DNA from: Adhaeribacter pallidiroseus
Lineage (GTDB): Bacteria > Bacteroidota > Bacteroidia > Cytophagales > Hymenobacteraceae
Length of the DNA: 64,000 nucleotides
Direction: 5' to 3'
NCBI RefSeq assembly: GCF_003340495.1
Contig: NZ_QASA01000001.1
Coordinates: 558,001-622,000, forward strand
Shown here one piece after another: positions 56,392 to 64,000 of this stretch; position 1 is the first letter of the stretch; the number at the start of each line of letters is the position of its first letter. Made by a program: the position numbers and the translations under genes. Below the pieces are notes generated by a model. That model did no database searches. It worked only from the letters and a program-made list of their open reading frames with translations, and was not told the origin of the DNA.

Positions 56392-57873
56392 ATGAGTGAT
56401 GTTCGGAATTATGAAATGTACAAAGGAGTTTTTCAGGGCTACAACTTAAATCCGGCTTATTTGGACGAAGTGTTTAGTCCGGCAGGGGAAGTGCTGCCGC
56501 ATTATAGTTTAGTGCTCGACCAATTTCAGCACTTTACCGCCGAAGATTTTAAAGAATTAAACGAGCTGGCTAAAGTTTCGTTTTTTAACCAGGGGGTAAC
56601 TTTCGCGGTTTACTCCGATAAAGCCCGGGGAGTAGAACGTATTTTTCCTTTTGATTTATTTCCGCGCATTATATCGGCCCAGGACTGGAACCATTTAGAA
56701 CGGGGAGTCATCCAGCGCAATATGGCTATAAACCTGTTTATTCAGGATATTTATCATAAAAAGCAAATTTTGCGGGATGGCATTGTACCTCCGGAGCTTA
56801 TTTTTAGTTCGAGCCATTATACCAAAGCCATGCTGGGGTTCAGCCCGATTGGTAACATTTATAACCATATTTCGGGCACCGATTTAATTAAACACAGCGA
56901 CGGCGAATATTACGTGCTCGAAGATAATGTACGCTGCCCATCGGGGGTGAGCTACGTACTTTCGAACCGGGAAGCCATGAAAAAAACGCTGTTCAACCTT
57001 TTCCGGAAGCATAATATTTTGTCGGTGCAGGATTATCCCCAGCAATTATTAGCCATGATGCAGTCGGTGGCGCCCGAAACAGACAACGAACCAACGTGCG
57101 TGGTGTTAACGCCGGGCGTATATAATTCAGCTTACTACGAACATGCTTTTCTGGCCCTGAACATGGGAATTCCGTTGGTAGAAGGCCGTGACTTATTCGT
57201 GGACCGGAATTACGTGTACATGAAAACCATTTACGGCCCGCAAAAAGTAGATGTGATTTATCGCCGGATCGACGATCCGTTTATTGATCCTTTAGCTTTT
57301 AATCCCAATTCGGTGTTGGGAATACCCGGGGTTCTGGGCGCTTACCGCGAAGGAAATGTAACGCTGTTAAATGCTCCCGGCACCGGGGCCGCCGACGATA
57401 AAGCCGTTTACAGCTACGTGCCCGATATTATTAAATATTATCTGGCCGAAGAACCAATTTTAAATAATGTGCATACTTACCGCTGCGAACTGGAATCGGA
57501 TTATAACTACGTGCTGGAACACATGGAAGAACTGGTGGTAAAACCCGTGGATGAATCAGGGGGGTACGGCATTCTGGTGGGCAGTTGTTCGACGCGCGAG
57601 CAACGCGAAGAATTAAAAAAAGCCATTAAAGCCAACCGCCGGAAATACATTGCCCAACCCATTATGTCGCTGTCGCTGCATTCTACTTTTATCGAAGACG
57701 AAAACAAGTTTGAAGGCCGGCACATTGATTTGCGCACCTATACCTTACTCGGTAAAGACAAGCAATTTGTATTAAAAGGCGGTTTATCGCGGGTGGCCCT
57801 TACCAAAGGCAGTTTAGTTGTCAACTCGTCGCAAGGCGGCGGCTCCAAAGATACCTGGGTATTATCTAAATAG
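56392..57873 (+). CDS. Circularly permuted ATP-grasp protein
   Basis: A 493-residue cytoplasmic enzyme of the circularly permuted ATP-grasp family (COG2308, DUF404/407). Typical segments are FNQGVTFAVYSDKARGVERI, FPFDLFPRIISAQDWNHLE, HSDGEYYVLEDNVRCPSGV, VVLTPGVYNSAYYEHAFLA, VDVIYRRIDDPFIDPLAF, VVKPVDESGGYGILVG and RHIDLRTYTLLG. It probably forms an amide or peptide bond using ATP; the product is unknown. It is followed, after 279 bases, by the alpha-E protein and then a transglutaminase, the standard companions. In other genomes the trio often accompanies the proteasome-like Anbu peptidase, which is not in this window. Confidence 0.93.
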   Translation: MSDVRNYEMYKGVFQGYNLNPAYLDEVFSPAGEVLPHYSLVLDQFQHFTAEDFKELNELAKVSFFNQGVTFAVYSDKARGVERIFPFDLFPRIISAQDWNHLERGVIQRNMAINLFIQDIYHKKQILRDGIVPPELIFSSSHYTKAMLGFSPIGNIYNHISGTDLIKHSDGEYYVLEDNVRCPSGVSYVLSNREAMKKTLFNLFRKHNILSVQDYPQQLLAMMQSVAPETDNEPTCVVLTPGVYNSAYYEHAFLALNMGIPLVEGRDLFVDRNYVYMKTIYGPQKVDVIYRRIDDPFIDPLAFNPNSVLGIPGVLGAYREGNVTLLNAPGTGAADDKAVYSYVPDIIKYYLAEEPILNNVHTYRCELESDYNYVLEHMEELVVKPVDESGGYGILVGSCSTREQREELKKAIKANRRKYIAQPIMSLSLHSTFIEDENKFEGRHIDLRTYTLLGKDKQFVLKGGLSRVALTKGSLVVNSSQGGGSKDTWVLSK

Positions 57874-58152
57874 TCCATAGTCGACGGACCCTAGACCACG
57901 GATTTTTTAACTGGGTGGTTAGATTGTTGAAGTGTTGGATTGTTGAATTGATGAATTGTTGAATTGATGAATTGTTGAATTGATTACTTGTTGAATCAGC
58001 AGTAAACCAAGAAAATCCGAAAAATTTAAATTTATGCGGCCTTTCAACTTGCCAACCATACAACTTTTTAACTTTTCAACCTGCAACCTGTAACTTTTAA
58101 ACCTTACAACTTTAAAACCTTTCAACTTTACAACCAACCTGCAACTCTGATT
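57874..58152. repeat. Short tandem and degenerate word repeats between ATP-grasp and alpha-E genes
   Basis: Three tandem copies of the 16-base unit GAATTGATGAATTGTT (57945-57992, last copy degenerate), preceded by TAGTCCATAGTCGAC (57871-57885). They are followed by a chain of CAACTTT/CAACCTGCAAC words (58063-58147) that is the approximate reverse complement of 39196-39262. The repeats separate two genes that are tightly coupled in other genomes. Confidence 0.75.
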
Positions 58153-59100
58153 ATGTTATCAAGAATTGGTAATAGTTTATTCTGGATGGGGCGCTACATA
58201 GAGCGAGCCGAACACGTGGCCCGGTACACGAAAGTACATTACGTGTCGTCGTTGGATGCGCCGTTGGCCCAAAACAAGGAAATTGCGCTGGAATCTATCC
58301 TGGATATGGTGGGGGTGCAAGCCGCGTATTACCAAAAGCATGCCCAGCTTACCGACGATGATATTCTGTACTACATTACCCTTGACGATAGCAATCCTTT
58401 CTCGATTGCGGCGAATATCAACGGCATCCGGGAAAATGCCCGGGGTACCCGCGACAGCATTTCGATTGAGTTATGGGAAATTGTGAACCGGTTTTACCAC
58501 AACGTAAACAATTACAACGCTGCTAAATTGCAACACAAAGGCATTTTTAATTTTTCGCGCGAAGTAGAAGAGTTTTGCACCTTGGCCAAAGGCTACGTTT
58601 CCAATACCTTAATCCGCAACGAAGTGTGGATGTTAATTTCGTTGGGCATTCACCTGGAACGCGCCATTCAGATTTCTAAAATTATTCTGAATAAATTATA
58701 CGATGTAGCCAAGATTGACCCGTCGCAACAAGGTGGTACCCTTTATAGTTACCAATGGACCATGCTACTGAAAAGCGCCGAATCGTTCGATATGTTTCAG
58801 CGCCATTATAAAAACAATGCCACACGCCGCAATATCCTGGATTTTTTAATTTTTAATCCGTCTTTCCCCAAAGCGCTTACTTATAATTTAAATTATTTGC
58901 AGAATAACATTCAGGCGATTGGCTTTCAGGAAGAAAAAACCAAAGGTTCGCTTACTTTTAAGATAGGAAAATTAGCTACGCAACTGCAATTTTTAACGAT
59001 AGAAGAAGTAGAGGAAAATGCCATCGAGTTTATGAACAAAACGCTGGAGAAACTTTTTAATCTGGCCCGGCTCCTGGAAGAAAAATACCTGATTTTTTAA
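58153..59100 (+). CDS. Alpha-E domain protein (DUF403)
   Basis: A 315-residue all-helical protein of the alpha-E family (COG2307). It begins with the family hallmark MLSRIGNSLFWMGRYIERAE, then HVARYTKVHY, LDDSNPFSIAANINGIRENA and RGTRDSISIELWEIVN. Further on come IRNEVWMLISLGIHLERAIQ and LLKSAESFDMFQRHY. The biochemical role is not known, but it nearly always co-occurs with the circularly permuted ATP-grasp enzyme and a transglutaminase, as here. It probably acts in the same peptide-modification system. Confidence 0.92.
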   Translation: MLSRIGNSLFWMGRYIERAEHVARYTKVHYVSSLDAPLAQNKEIALESILDMVGVQAAYYQKHAQLTDDDILYYITLDDSNPFSIAANINGIRENARGTRDSISIELWEIVNRFYHNVNNYNAAKLQHKGIFNFSREVEEFCTLAKGYVSNTLIRNEVWMLISLGIHLERAIQISKIILNKLYDVAKIDPSQQGGTLYSYQWTMLLKSAESFDMFQRHYKNNATRRNILDFLIFNPSFPKALTYNLNYLQNNIQAIGFQEEKTKGSLTFKIGKLATQLQFLTIEEVEENAIEFMNKTLEKLFNLARLLEEKYLIF

Positions 59101-59306
59101 AAAAAACGCTGCTACCGTTCTGTTCTAAGTACTTGGGCAAAAGTAACTAGTGCTTCACCAATTTAGTTTGTAGAAACAGGGGTAGCCTTTCTGCTAGCCG
59201 GAAACCTCTTTTTAGCCTAAATTTTTAATTCATAATTTCTGATTTTTAATTCGGCGGAGCACTGGCTGAATGTTTTAGAATAAGCGTCTGGTTTGAAAGA
59301 ATTATA

Positions 59307-59341
59307 AATCGAACAACGAACAACTAATAACGACCAACTAC
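59307..59341 (-). repeat. Inverted partial copy of the 102-bp repeat's left end
   Basis: The reverse complement, GTAGTTGGTCGTTATTAG and on, matches the first 35 bases of the repeats at 18071 and 27434. It ends 2 bases before the transglutaminase start codon. Confidence 0.65.
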
Positions 59342-59343
59342 TT

Positions 59344-60216
59344 ATGGCTACCGAATACCACATTAACTATCATACGCACAATAGATACGATGCTCCGGTT
59401 ACCGAAGCTTTTTTCGAGTTTTTAGTAGCGCCTTGCCAAGACAATACGCAGAAAGTAAGCAGTCTTACGTTTAGCAATTCGCTGGGGCAGGAGTTATACA
59501 CGCACGGCAATCCTTTTAATTTTAACATTCATTGCCTGCGGTCTACGAAACACTTTAGCGATTTTAAATTTTCGATGAAGGCGACCGTGGAAAAAAGCCA
59601 ACCCTGGTTTGCGGTAAACTCTTTGCCTTTTGCGGAGGAGCAAGCTATTTTGGCCGATCGTAAATTTTACATCGATCACCACCTGTACCTGGGCTTTACC
59701 CGTTTCACGAGTATTTTAGAATCTTACCACAGTCGACTTTTAAATCGTCCATTAAAACAACCGGTGTTTGACTATCTCACAAAATTAAACCAATATGTAT
59801 ACGAGTTGCTGGAGTTTGATCCGGTACCTACCAATGTACATACTACGGCCAGCGAAGTGTTTCATTTAGGAAAAGGCGTTTGCCAGGATTACACCCATTT
59901 GTTCTTGTCTATTGCCCGGCTCAACCGCATTCCTTGCCGCTATGTGTCGGGTTATTTAAACCAGGGCGGTAACCTGGTGGGCTCGGCGGTGATGCACGCC
60001 TGGGTAGAAGCCTTTATCCCGGGTTACGGTTGGTTTGGCTTCGACCCCACCAATAACCTTTTAGCCGGCATCGACCATATAAAAGCCGCGCACGGGGTAG
60101 ATTACAGCGATTGTAGTCCAATTCGGGGAATTCTCAAAACCCAGGGCCAAAACCATACCTCGTACTACGTAGATGTGTTGGTCAATCAAATGCAGGAATC
60201 GGCGCAGCAGCAGTAA
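59344..60216 (+). CDS. Transglutaminase-like protein of the ATP-grasp/alpha-E group
   Basis: A 290-residue protein: an N-terminal beta-rich transglutaminase_N domain (YHINYHTHNRYDAPVTEAFF) and a papain-like transglutaminase core. The catalytic cysteine is in GKGVCQDYTHLFLSIAR, the histidine in AVMHAWVEAFIPGYGW and the aspartate in FGFDPTNN. Such proteins are peptidases or amide-bond enzymes. It is the third member of the cluster, 243 bases after the alpha-E gene. No signal peptide. Its start region overlaps an inverted repeat fragment. Confidence 0.93.
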   Translation: MATEYHINYHTHNRYDAPVTEAFFEFLVAPCQDNTQKVSSLTFSNSLGQELYTHGNPFNFNIHCLRSTKHFSDFKFSMKATVEKSQPWFAVNSLPFAEEQAILADRKFYIDHHLYLGFTRFTSILESYHSRLLNRPLKQPVFDYLTKLNQYVYELLEFDPVPTNVHTTASEVFHLGKGVCQDYTHLFLSIARLNRIPCRYVSGYLNQGGNLVGSAVMHAWVEAFIPGYGWFGFDPTNNLLAGIDHIKAAHGVDYSDCSPIRGILKTQGQNHTSYYVDVLVNQMQESAQQQ

Positions 60217-60299
60217 AATGAGATTAAAATGATTATTGTTCGCATAGCTAGGTTTCTAATTTCGATGCAACCCAGCTGATTCCTTAAAATTTAAAAAAA

Positions 60300-60680
60300 C
60301 TACTTTTTTACTTTCAAAGATTCTTTCCAAACAGGTACAAAATCATACGTCGGGTAAAACTCGGTGGTAAAGGCTCCCCAGGCGCCTTGTTCAATAGCCA
60401 GGTTTAAGGTTCTGAGCTGTGATGCCGGAATTTTAACTGTTACTACCTGCCCAATGCCCATCATTACGTACCACGAAATTACCCGTGCCGATTTGGGCGG
60501 AAACTTTTCCCGGAATTTATTTACCGCCTGAATTTTATTCAACGAGTCCAGATTTTTATCCTGCTGGTGTTTCAGGAAAATAGAAATTAAAATACTATCG
60601 TTGGGAGTGGTCGGCGGCTTTTGAGCAGATGCAGTAAAAGCAAATAAACAGAAAAGGGAACAAGTTATAAACACGTTCAT
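60300..60680 (-). CDS. Small exported hypothetical protein
   Basis: Open from 60728, but ATG 60680 (MNVFITCSLFCLFAFTASAQ) gives a clean signal peptide and a 126-residue precursor. The mature part has KPPTTPNDSILISIFLKHQQ, a helical middle and a hydrophobic WYVMMGIGQVVTVKIPASQL. No family is recognised. It is convergent with the transglutaminase gene and 197 bases from the divergent LEA-2 gene. Likely periplasmic; function unknown. Confidence 0.7.
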   Translation of the reverse strand: MNVFITCSLFCLFAFTASAQKPPTTPNDSILISIFLKHQQDKNLDSLNKIQAVNKFREKFPPKSARVISWYVMMGIGQVVTVKIPASQLRTLNLAIEQGAWGAFTTEFYPTYDFVPVWKESLKVKK

Positions 60681-60877
60681 TTTTTTAAAATTAAAGAAGA
60701 AAAAGCACTGTATAGTAGGTAGAAGCATTGGGTTTTTAAAATTATACTGCGTTGTTAGCGCTTAATTTTCAAGTTTTTATTCAGCTAAAACCAAAAAAAA
60801 ACGTAGGCAAGTACATGCTTTGGTGTCCGGCAAGTGGCCTGTACCAATAAGCTGATAATGCTATAACGTTTACGAAA

Positions 60878-61900
60878 ATGAATGATAAAAAAAGAGCCAT
60901 TTCCTGGGTAATTGGTTTAATTATACTGGCGGTAATACTAGGCGTTGGTTTTGCGGTTTTTAAATTTAAACAATCTGGTAAAGAAGTGGCTGATTATGTT
61001 GTGCCCAAAATATCCTTCCAACAGATGCAGCTAACCAACTTAACGCCCGAGCGCGCCGACGTAAAGATGCGGATGATTATCGATAATCCGGGACCCATTG
61101 GTTTTAAGATAGATAGTCTGTTTTACATTGTATCCATTGCCGACCAGGAGGTGGCCCGTACTACTTACCCGGATACCCTACGTTTAAAAGCCAAGGATAG
61201 TACCGAGCTTACCTTGCCACTCACTTTATATTACGACAAACTGAAAGACCTGACCGACCGGTTGGCCAACCAGGGCCAGGATAGCGTAATGTACCGCGTA
61301 AATGCAACTATATTTTCGGCCACCAAATTGCTTCCGAAAGATAAATTTGATTTAAAAGTCGAGAAAAAGCTGCCGTTAGTTACCGTACCCGACGTAAAAA
61401 TAACGAACCTGAAAGTTAAGGATTTAAAGCTGAAGGGAGCCACGATGGAGGTAGAGGCAGCTGTGCGCAATCGCAACGTTTTTCCAATCAGTTTCAAAAA
61501 TCTGGCCTATACCGTGCAAATCGAAGACAACGAAGCCGTGGAAGGCAACAAACCCGGTATTGTTAAAATACCGGCCAAAGGTTCTTCCAGCTTTACTATT
61601 CCGGTGCAGCTTACATTTAAAGAAATGGGTAAAACCGTACTCGATATCATCCGGGAAGGCAAAGATGTAAACTACAACGTCAAGCTAAAAACCGAGCTAA
61701 CTTCCGAGTCGGATATAATCAAGAATAGCCAGATTAATATGAATACCACCGGTAAGTTAAAAACCATCACCGATGCCATAAAAGAAAAGGTAGAGGAGAA
61801 AAAAGCGGAGAAGAAAGAAGAAAGAAAAGAACGTAGAGAAGAACGCAAAGAGGAACGCCGCGAAGAAAGACAGGAGAAACGGGAAGCAGCGAAAAGTTAA
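60878..61900 (+). CDS. LEA type 2 family protein with charged C-terminal tail
   Basis: A 340-residue protein with one N-terminal membrane helix (residues about 8-28, ISWVIGLIILAVILGVGFAV). Two LEA-2 (water stress and hypersensitive response) Ig-like domains follow (residues about 45-155 and 165-275), recognised by MQLTNLTPERADVKMRMIID then NPGPIGFKID and the repeat KITNLKVKDLKLKGATMEVE then AAVRNRNVFPISFK. The last 55 residues are almost only E, K and R (EEKKAEKKEERKERREERKE), a charged single helix. LEA-2 domains are linked to desiccation and stress tolerance; the tail is unusual. The protein is anchored with its bulk in the periplasm or cytoplasm, orientation uncertain. Confidence 0.85.
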   Translation: MNDKKRAISWVIGLIILAVILGVGFAVFKFKQSGKEVADYVVPKISFQQMQLTNLTPERADVKMRMIIDNPGPIGFKIDSLFYIVSIADQEVARTTYPDTLRLKAKDSTELTLPLTLYYDKLKDLTDRLANQGQDSVMYRVNATIFSATKLLPKDKFDLKVEKKLPLVTVPDVKITNLKVKDLKLKGATMEVEAAVRNRNVFPISFKNLAYTVQIEDNEAVEGNKPGIVKIPAKGSSSFTIPVQLTFKEMGKTVLDIIREGKDVNYNVKLKTELTSESDIIKNSQINMNTTGKLKTITDAIKEKVEEKKAEKKEERKERREERKEERREERQEKREAAKS

Positions 61901-62216
61901 ATTAGAGTGAGAAAATAATAGTTGTTAGTCTATGAAAAGCAATTAACCAAAAGCCGGTAAATGGTAGGTTTACTAACCCTATATGTTACAGGTTGCCGAA
62001 GGTATAGGGGATTGTGTTGTAAGACATGTCGAAAAAATGCAGAACCGGCTTAGTAATCCGCATGCTGCTGGTTTATACTTGTACTAACCACCATTTTTTA
62101 ATGTGTAACTAAGAGGAACTTTTAAATTTAAAAAACACAAAGACAGATTTATTTAAAACCAAAAGCCGGCTCATATAAGCCGGCTTTTGGTTTATTTTTT
62201 AAAAAAAATCAAAAAT
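61901..62216. other. Intergenic region between LEA-2 and PAP2 genes
   Basis: Contains the complement of TTTTTAAATTT at 62124-62134 and the terminator at 62156-62194; otherwise plain. Confidence 0.5.
62156..62194. terminator. Terminator for the convergent LEA-2 and PAP2 genes
   Basis: AAACCAAAAGCCGGCT, loop, AAGCCGGCTTTTGGTTT, flanked by A/T tracts on both sides. Confidence 0.9.
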
Positions 62217-63761
62217 TTAATCAGCTCCATCGGTTTTAGCCCGGTTAATGGCATAGTTGCCGATTTTGTTGCCAGTTTCTAAGCCCGCCTGGCAATCGGC
62301 CCGGTAATGGATACCGCCGTACATGCGGGAATTCGACGCTTCCTGGGCCATCGCTGTAAAATCGGCGGCTTTTTCCGGCACTAAATAACCCAGTACCGTA
62401 GCCGCCGCGCCGCTAAAAGTAGAATGCCCCGAAATATACGCCGGGAAGTTAGGTACCCCGGTTAAAGTTTTAATTTTCGGATTTAACTGGCACGGCCGGG
62501 CGTTGAAGTAGTAATATTTCGTGTTCCAGCACATAATAGCCGCGTCCATTAACGAGGCGTTGAGTAAAGCGTAATTACGAGCCCAACGTACTTCGCTGTA
62601 GCCTTTTTTAACAAATTCTTCGGTAGCAATGGCATTCCAGTGACCGGGTGGGGTATAAGTGCCAACCCCATCGGCCCAATAATTAACAATGCGCATGCGG
62701 TCGCGGGTTGGATTTTCCGTATAGTTTAATATCTCATCCAGCTCTTTTTTCATTTGTTCGGAAGTGGCCGATGGGGGAGGACCGGGCCGTAAAGTGGCTA
62801 CCGTTTCGGTACCGAAAAGCAAAGGTTTTACATTCCCGAAAAACGGTAACATCGGCGGGCGTTTAGGCGTTTCTAACGAATACCACGGCGTTTCGCCCTT
62901 GGCTTTGCAGTCATCTTCCAGTTTGGTCCACAAGGTTGGGTTACCGCCAGCTGTACCCATGCCATCGGTTTTAGCACGCTGAATAATTTTGCGGGCCACC
63001 CACCGACCTAAGGAATCGCCGGCTACTATATCGCTTTTTACGTTGGCGCCACTCCATAAACGGTAATTTTTTTCTTCTTCCGCCATCTTCTTCAGATATT
63101 CCAAATCCGCCGGAAATAATAATTTCATCATTTCTACGGAAGCTCCGGCTATTACAGCGTCTTCGGAAGGATAAGCTGCTAATTCACTCTTGGGGATAGC
63201 CGTTTGAATAGAATTATCTACCTGGTAAGGAGCCGGACGATTAAATTCACTTTTAAAATGGTGCGCCATTACCAAGGCATCGTACTGCGCAACGCTCACG
63301 TAAGCATAAGCGCGAGCCGCATACGGCGGATTAGAAAAAGGAAAAATAGGATAAGCAAAAGGGTTAGCGGCACTGGGTACCGGGTAGGTGTTATCTTCTT
63401 TTTGGTAGGGCGGTAAATTATGCTTGGCTACTAATTCCCGCATAATTTCATTCCACCGCAATACACTTCCAGCTTTCCAGTAGTTTATAATCCGTTTTTG
63501 TTCTGCATTTAAATTAGTAGTCATACCTTTTAATTCCTGCAGTTCTTGCTGGTAGGCCGTCGAGTTGGTAGGCTGCGGGGCAGGTACCGGAAAATCAGAT
63601 GGCGAGGTTGCAATCAGGGTGCTCCAGTTGCCGGCGTTAGCATCTGTTTTCTGGGGTTGCAAAGCCGGATATCCTGCATTATTTTCTTCAATTTCTTTAT
63701 CGCAGGACACTAAATGGTACGCGCAAAAACAAGCACTTATGTAAATAAAAAACTTTTTCAT
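62217..63761 (-). CDS. PAP2-family / vanadium-haloperoxidase-like lipoprotein
   Basis: A 514-residue lipoprotein (lipobox YHLVSCDK). It has the vanadium haloperoxidase / PAP2 acid phosphatase fold; the motif blocks are FPAYISGHSTFSGAAATVLG (the SGH core) and SRMYGGIHYRADCQAGLETG (the RxxxGxHYxxD-like core), with an earlier basic block (ENPTRDRMRIVNYWADG). Members use the same site for phosphate-ester hydrolysis or halide oxidation, and the sequence does not say which. It is attached to the periplasmic or outer face. The next gene (63780) follows within 20 bases of its start, on the same strand and upstream, so it probably precedes it in one operon. Confidence 0.88.
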   Translation of the reverse strand: MKKFFIYISACFCAYHLVSCDKEIEENNAGYPALQPQKTDANAGNWSTLIATSPSDFPVPAPQPTNSTAYQQELQELKGMTTNLNAEQKRIINYWKAGSVLRWNEIMRELVAKHNLPPYQKEDNTYPVPSAANPFAYPIFPFSNPPYAARAYAYVSVAQYDALVMAHHFKSEFNRPAPYQVDNSIQTAIPKSELAAYPSEDAVIAGASVEMMKLLFPADLEYLKKMAEEEKNYRLWSGANVKSDIVAGDSLGRWVARKIIQRAKTDGMGTAGGNPTLWTKLEDDCKAKGETPWYSLETPKRPPMLPFFGNVKPLLFGTETVATLRPGPPPSATSEQMKKELDEILNYTENPTRDRMRIVNYWADGVGTYTPPGHWNAIATEEFVKKGYSEVRWARNYALLNASLMDAAIMCWNTKYYYFNARPCQLNPKIKTLTGVPNFPAYISGHSTFSGAAATVLGYLVPEKAADFTAMAQEASNSRMYGGIHYRADCQAGLETGNKIGNYAINRAKTDGAD

Positions 63762-63779
63762 TGGTATTACAGGATTGAT

Positions 63780-64000
63780 TTATTTGGCAGATTTAGGAGA
63801 TAAGTTAAAAATATAATCTACGCCGGCCATAAAACCGGTAGCTTGCCCCACGTTGCGACCAGCCACGGTATGCCAGGCGTTGGCGTGGAAGCCTAAGGCC
63901 GGTATCTTGGCCAAATAATGTTTGGCTTCTACGCCTACTTTGGTGCTGTTCATCTGATTACTCACAAAAGGCATGTCGTTTTTGCGAATATCAAAACCGC
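63780..64000 (-). CDS. C-terminal part of an outer-membrane beta-barrel protein
   Basis: Only the last 73 residues are in the window; the gene continues past base 64000. The segment GFDIRKNDMPFVSNQMNST, then GVEAKHYLAKIPALGFHANA and FMAGVDYIFNLSPKSAK, has alternating strands like a barrel end. It ends 18 bases upstream of the PAP2/haloperoxidase gene on the same strand, so the two are probably co-transcribed. No family can be named from this fragment. Confidence 0.65.
   Translation of the reverse strand, partial: GFDIRKNDMPFVSNQMNSTKVGVEAKHYLAKIPALGFHANAWHTVAGRNVGQATGFMAGVDYIFNLSPKSAK

Noticed and set aside
57945-57992. A possible CRISPR array
   Set aside because: The 16-base units are directly tandem with no spacers and no cas genes are present.

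Overview
The window is chromosomal DNA of a Bacteroidota bacterium, most likely order Cytophagales and close to Hymenobacteraceae (an Adhaeribacter-like genus is my low-confidence guess). The evidence is SusC/SusD pairs, C-terminal type IX secretion (T9SS) sorting domains, a long two-domain ornithine-lipid-synthase-like acyltransferase, and TAnnTTTG-type promoter boxes. I found no rRNA, tRNA, CRISPR array, phage or intact insertion sequence.

Region 1 (1-31 kb) is dominated by phosphorus acquisition. It holds a SusC/SusD pair followed by a secreted alkaline-phosphatase-superfamily enzyme (1-4123). Next is a phosphonate locus: a PhnX-like HAD hydrolase, an XRE-cupin regulator, an FAD amine oxidoreductase, a PHP phosphoesterase and a PhnZ-like HD oxygenase (4545-8911). 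PhnZ follows a PI-PLC-type phospholipase and a second SusC/SusD pair on the same strand (8982-15198). Then come an OlsF-like synthase of phosphorus-free ornithine lipid, a Na/Pi cotransporter, a TonB-dependent receptor with two surface lipoproteins, and a PhoA-type alkaline phosphatase with a T9SS tail (15893-29629). My inference is that these genes release, import and mineralise organic phosphorus and spare membrane phosphate. No regulator or shared operator has been shown to tie them together.

Region 2 (31-39 kb) is mixed: a frameshifted plug-like small secreted protein, an aldo/keto reductase, UvsE, two AT-rich orphan genes, a carboxypeptidase-regulatory-domain protein, a Gly/Ser/Thr repeat lipoprotein, a metallophosphoesterase and a RadC-family protein. 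Region 3 (39.5-51.6 kb) is core housekeeping: DUF1684, pheT, a coiled-coil protein, zapA, rny, a polyprenyl synthetase, an acyltransferase, a TlpA-like lipoprotein and aconitase. Region 4 (51.7-64 kb) has a T9SS subtilase, the circularly permuted ATP-grasp / alpha-E / transglutaminase trio, an LEA-2 protein, a vanadium-haloperoxidase/PAP2 lipoprotein and the end of an outer-membrane barrel.

Three genes carry single -1 frameshifts, two of them in A/T homopolymers, which suggests assembly error or recent decay. Intergenic DNA holds several dispersed repeats: a 102-bp repeat, GC-rich hairpin doublets, a 31-bp inverted repeat, and an extremely over-represented word TTTTTAAATTT at gene edges.
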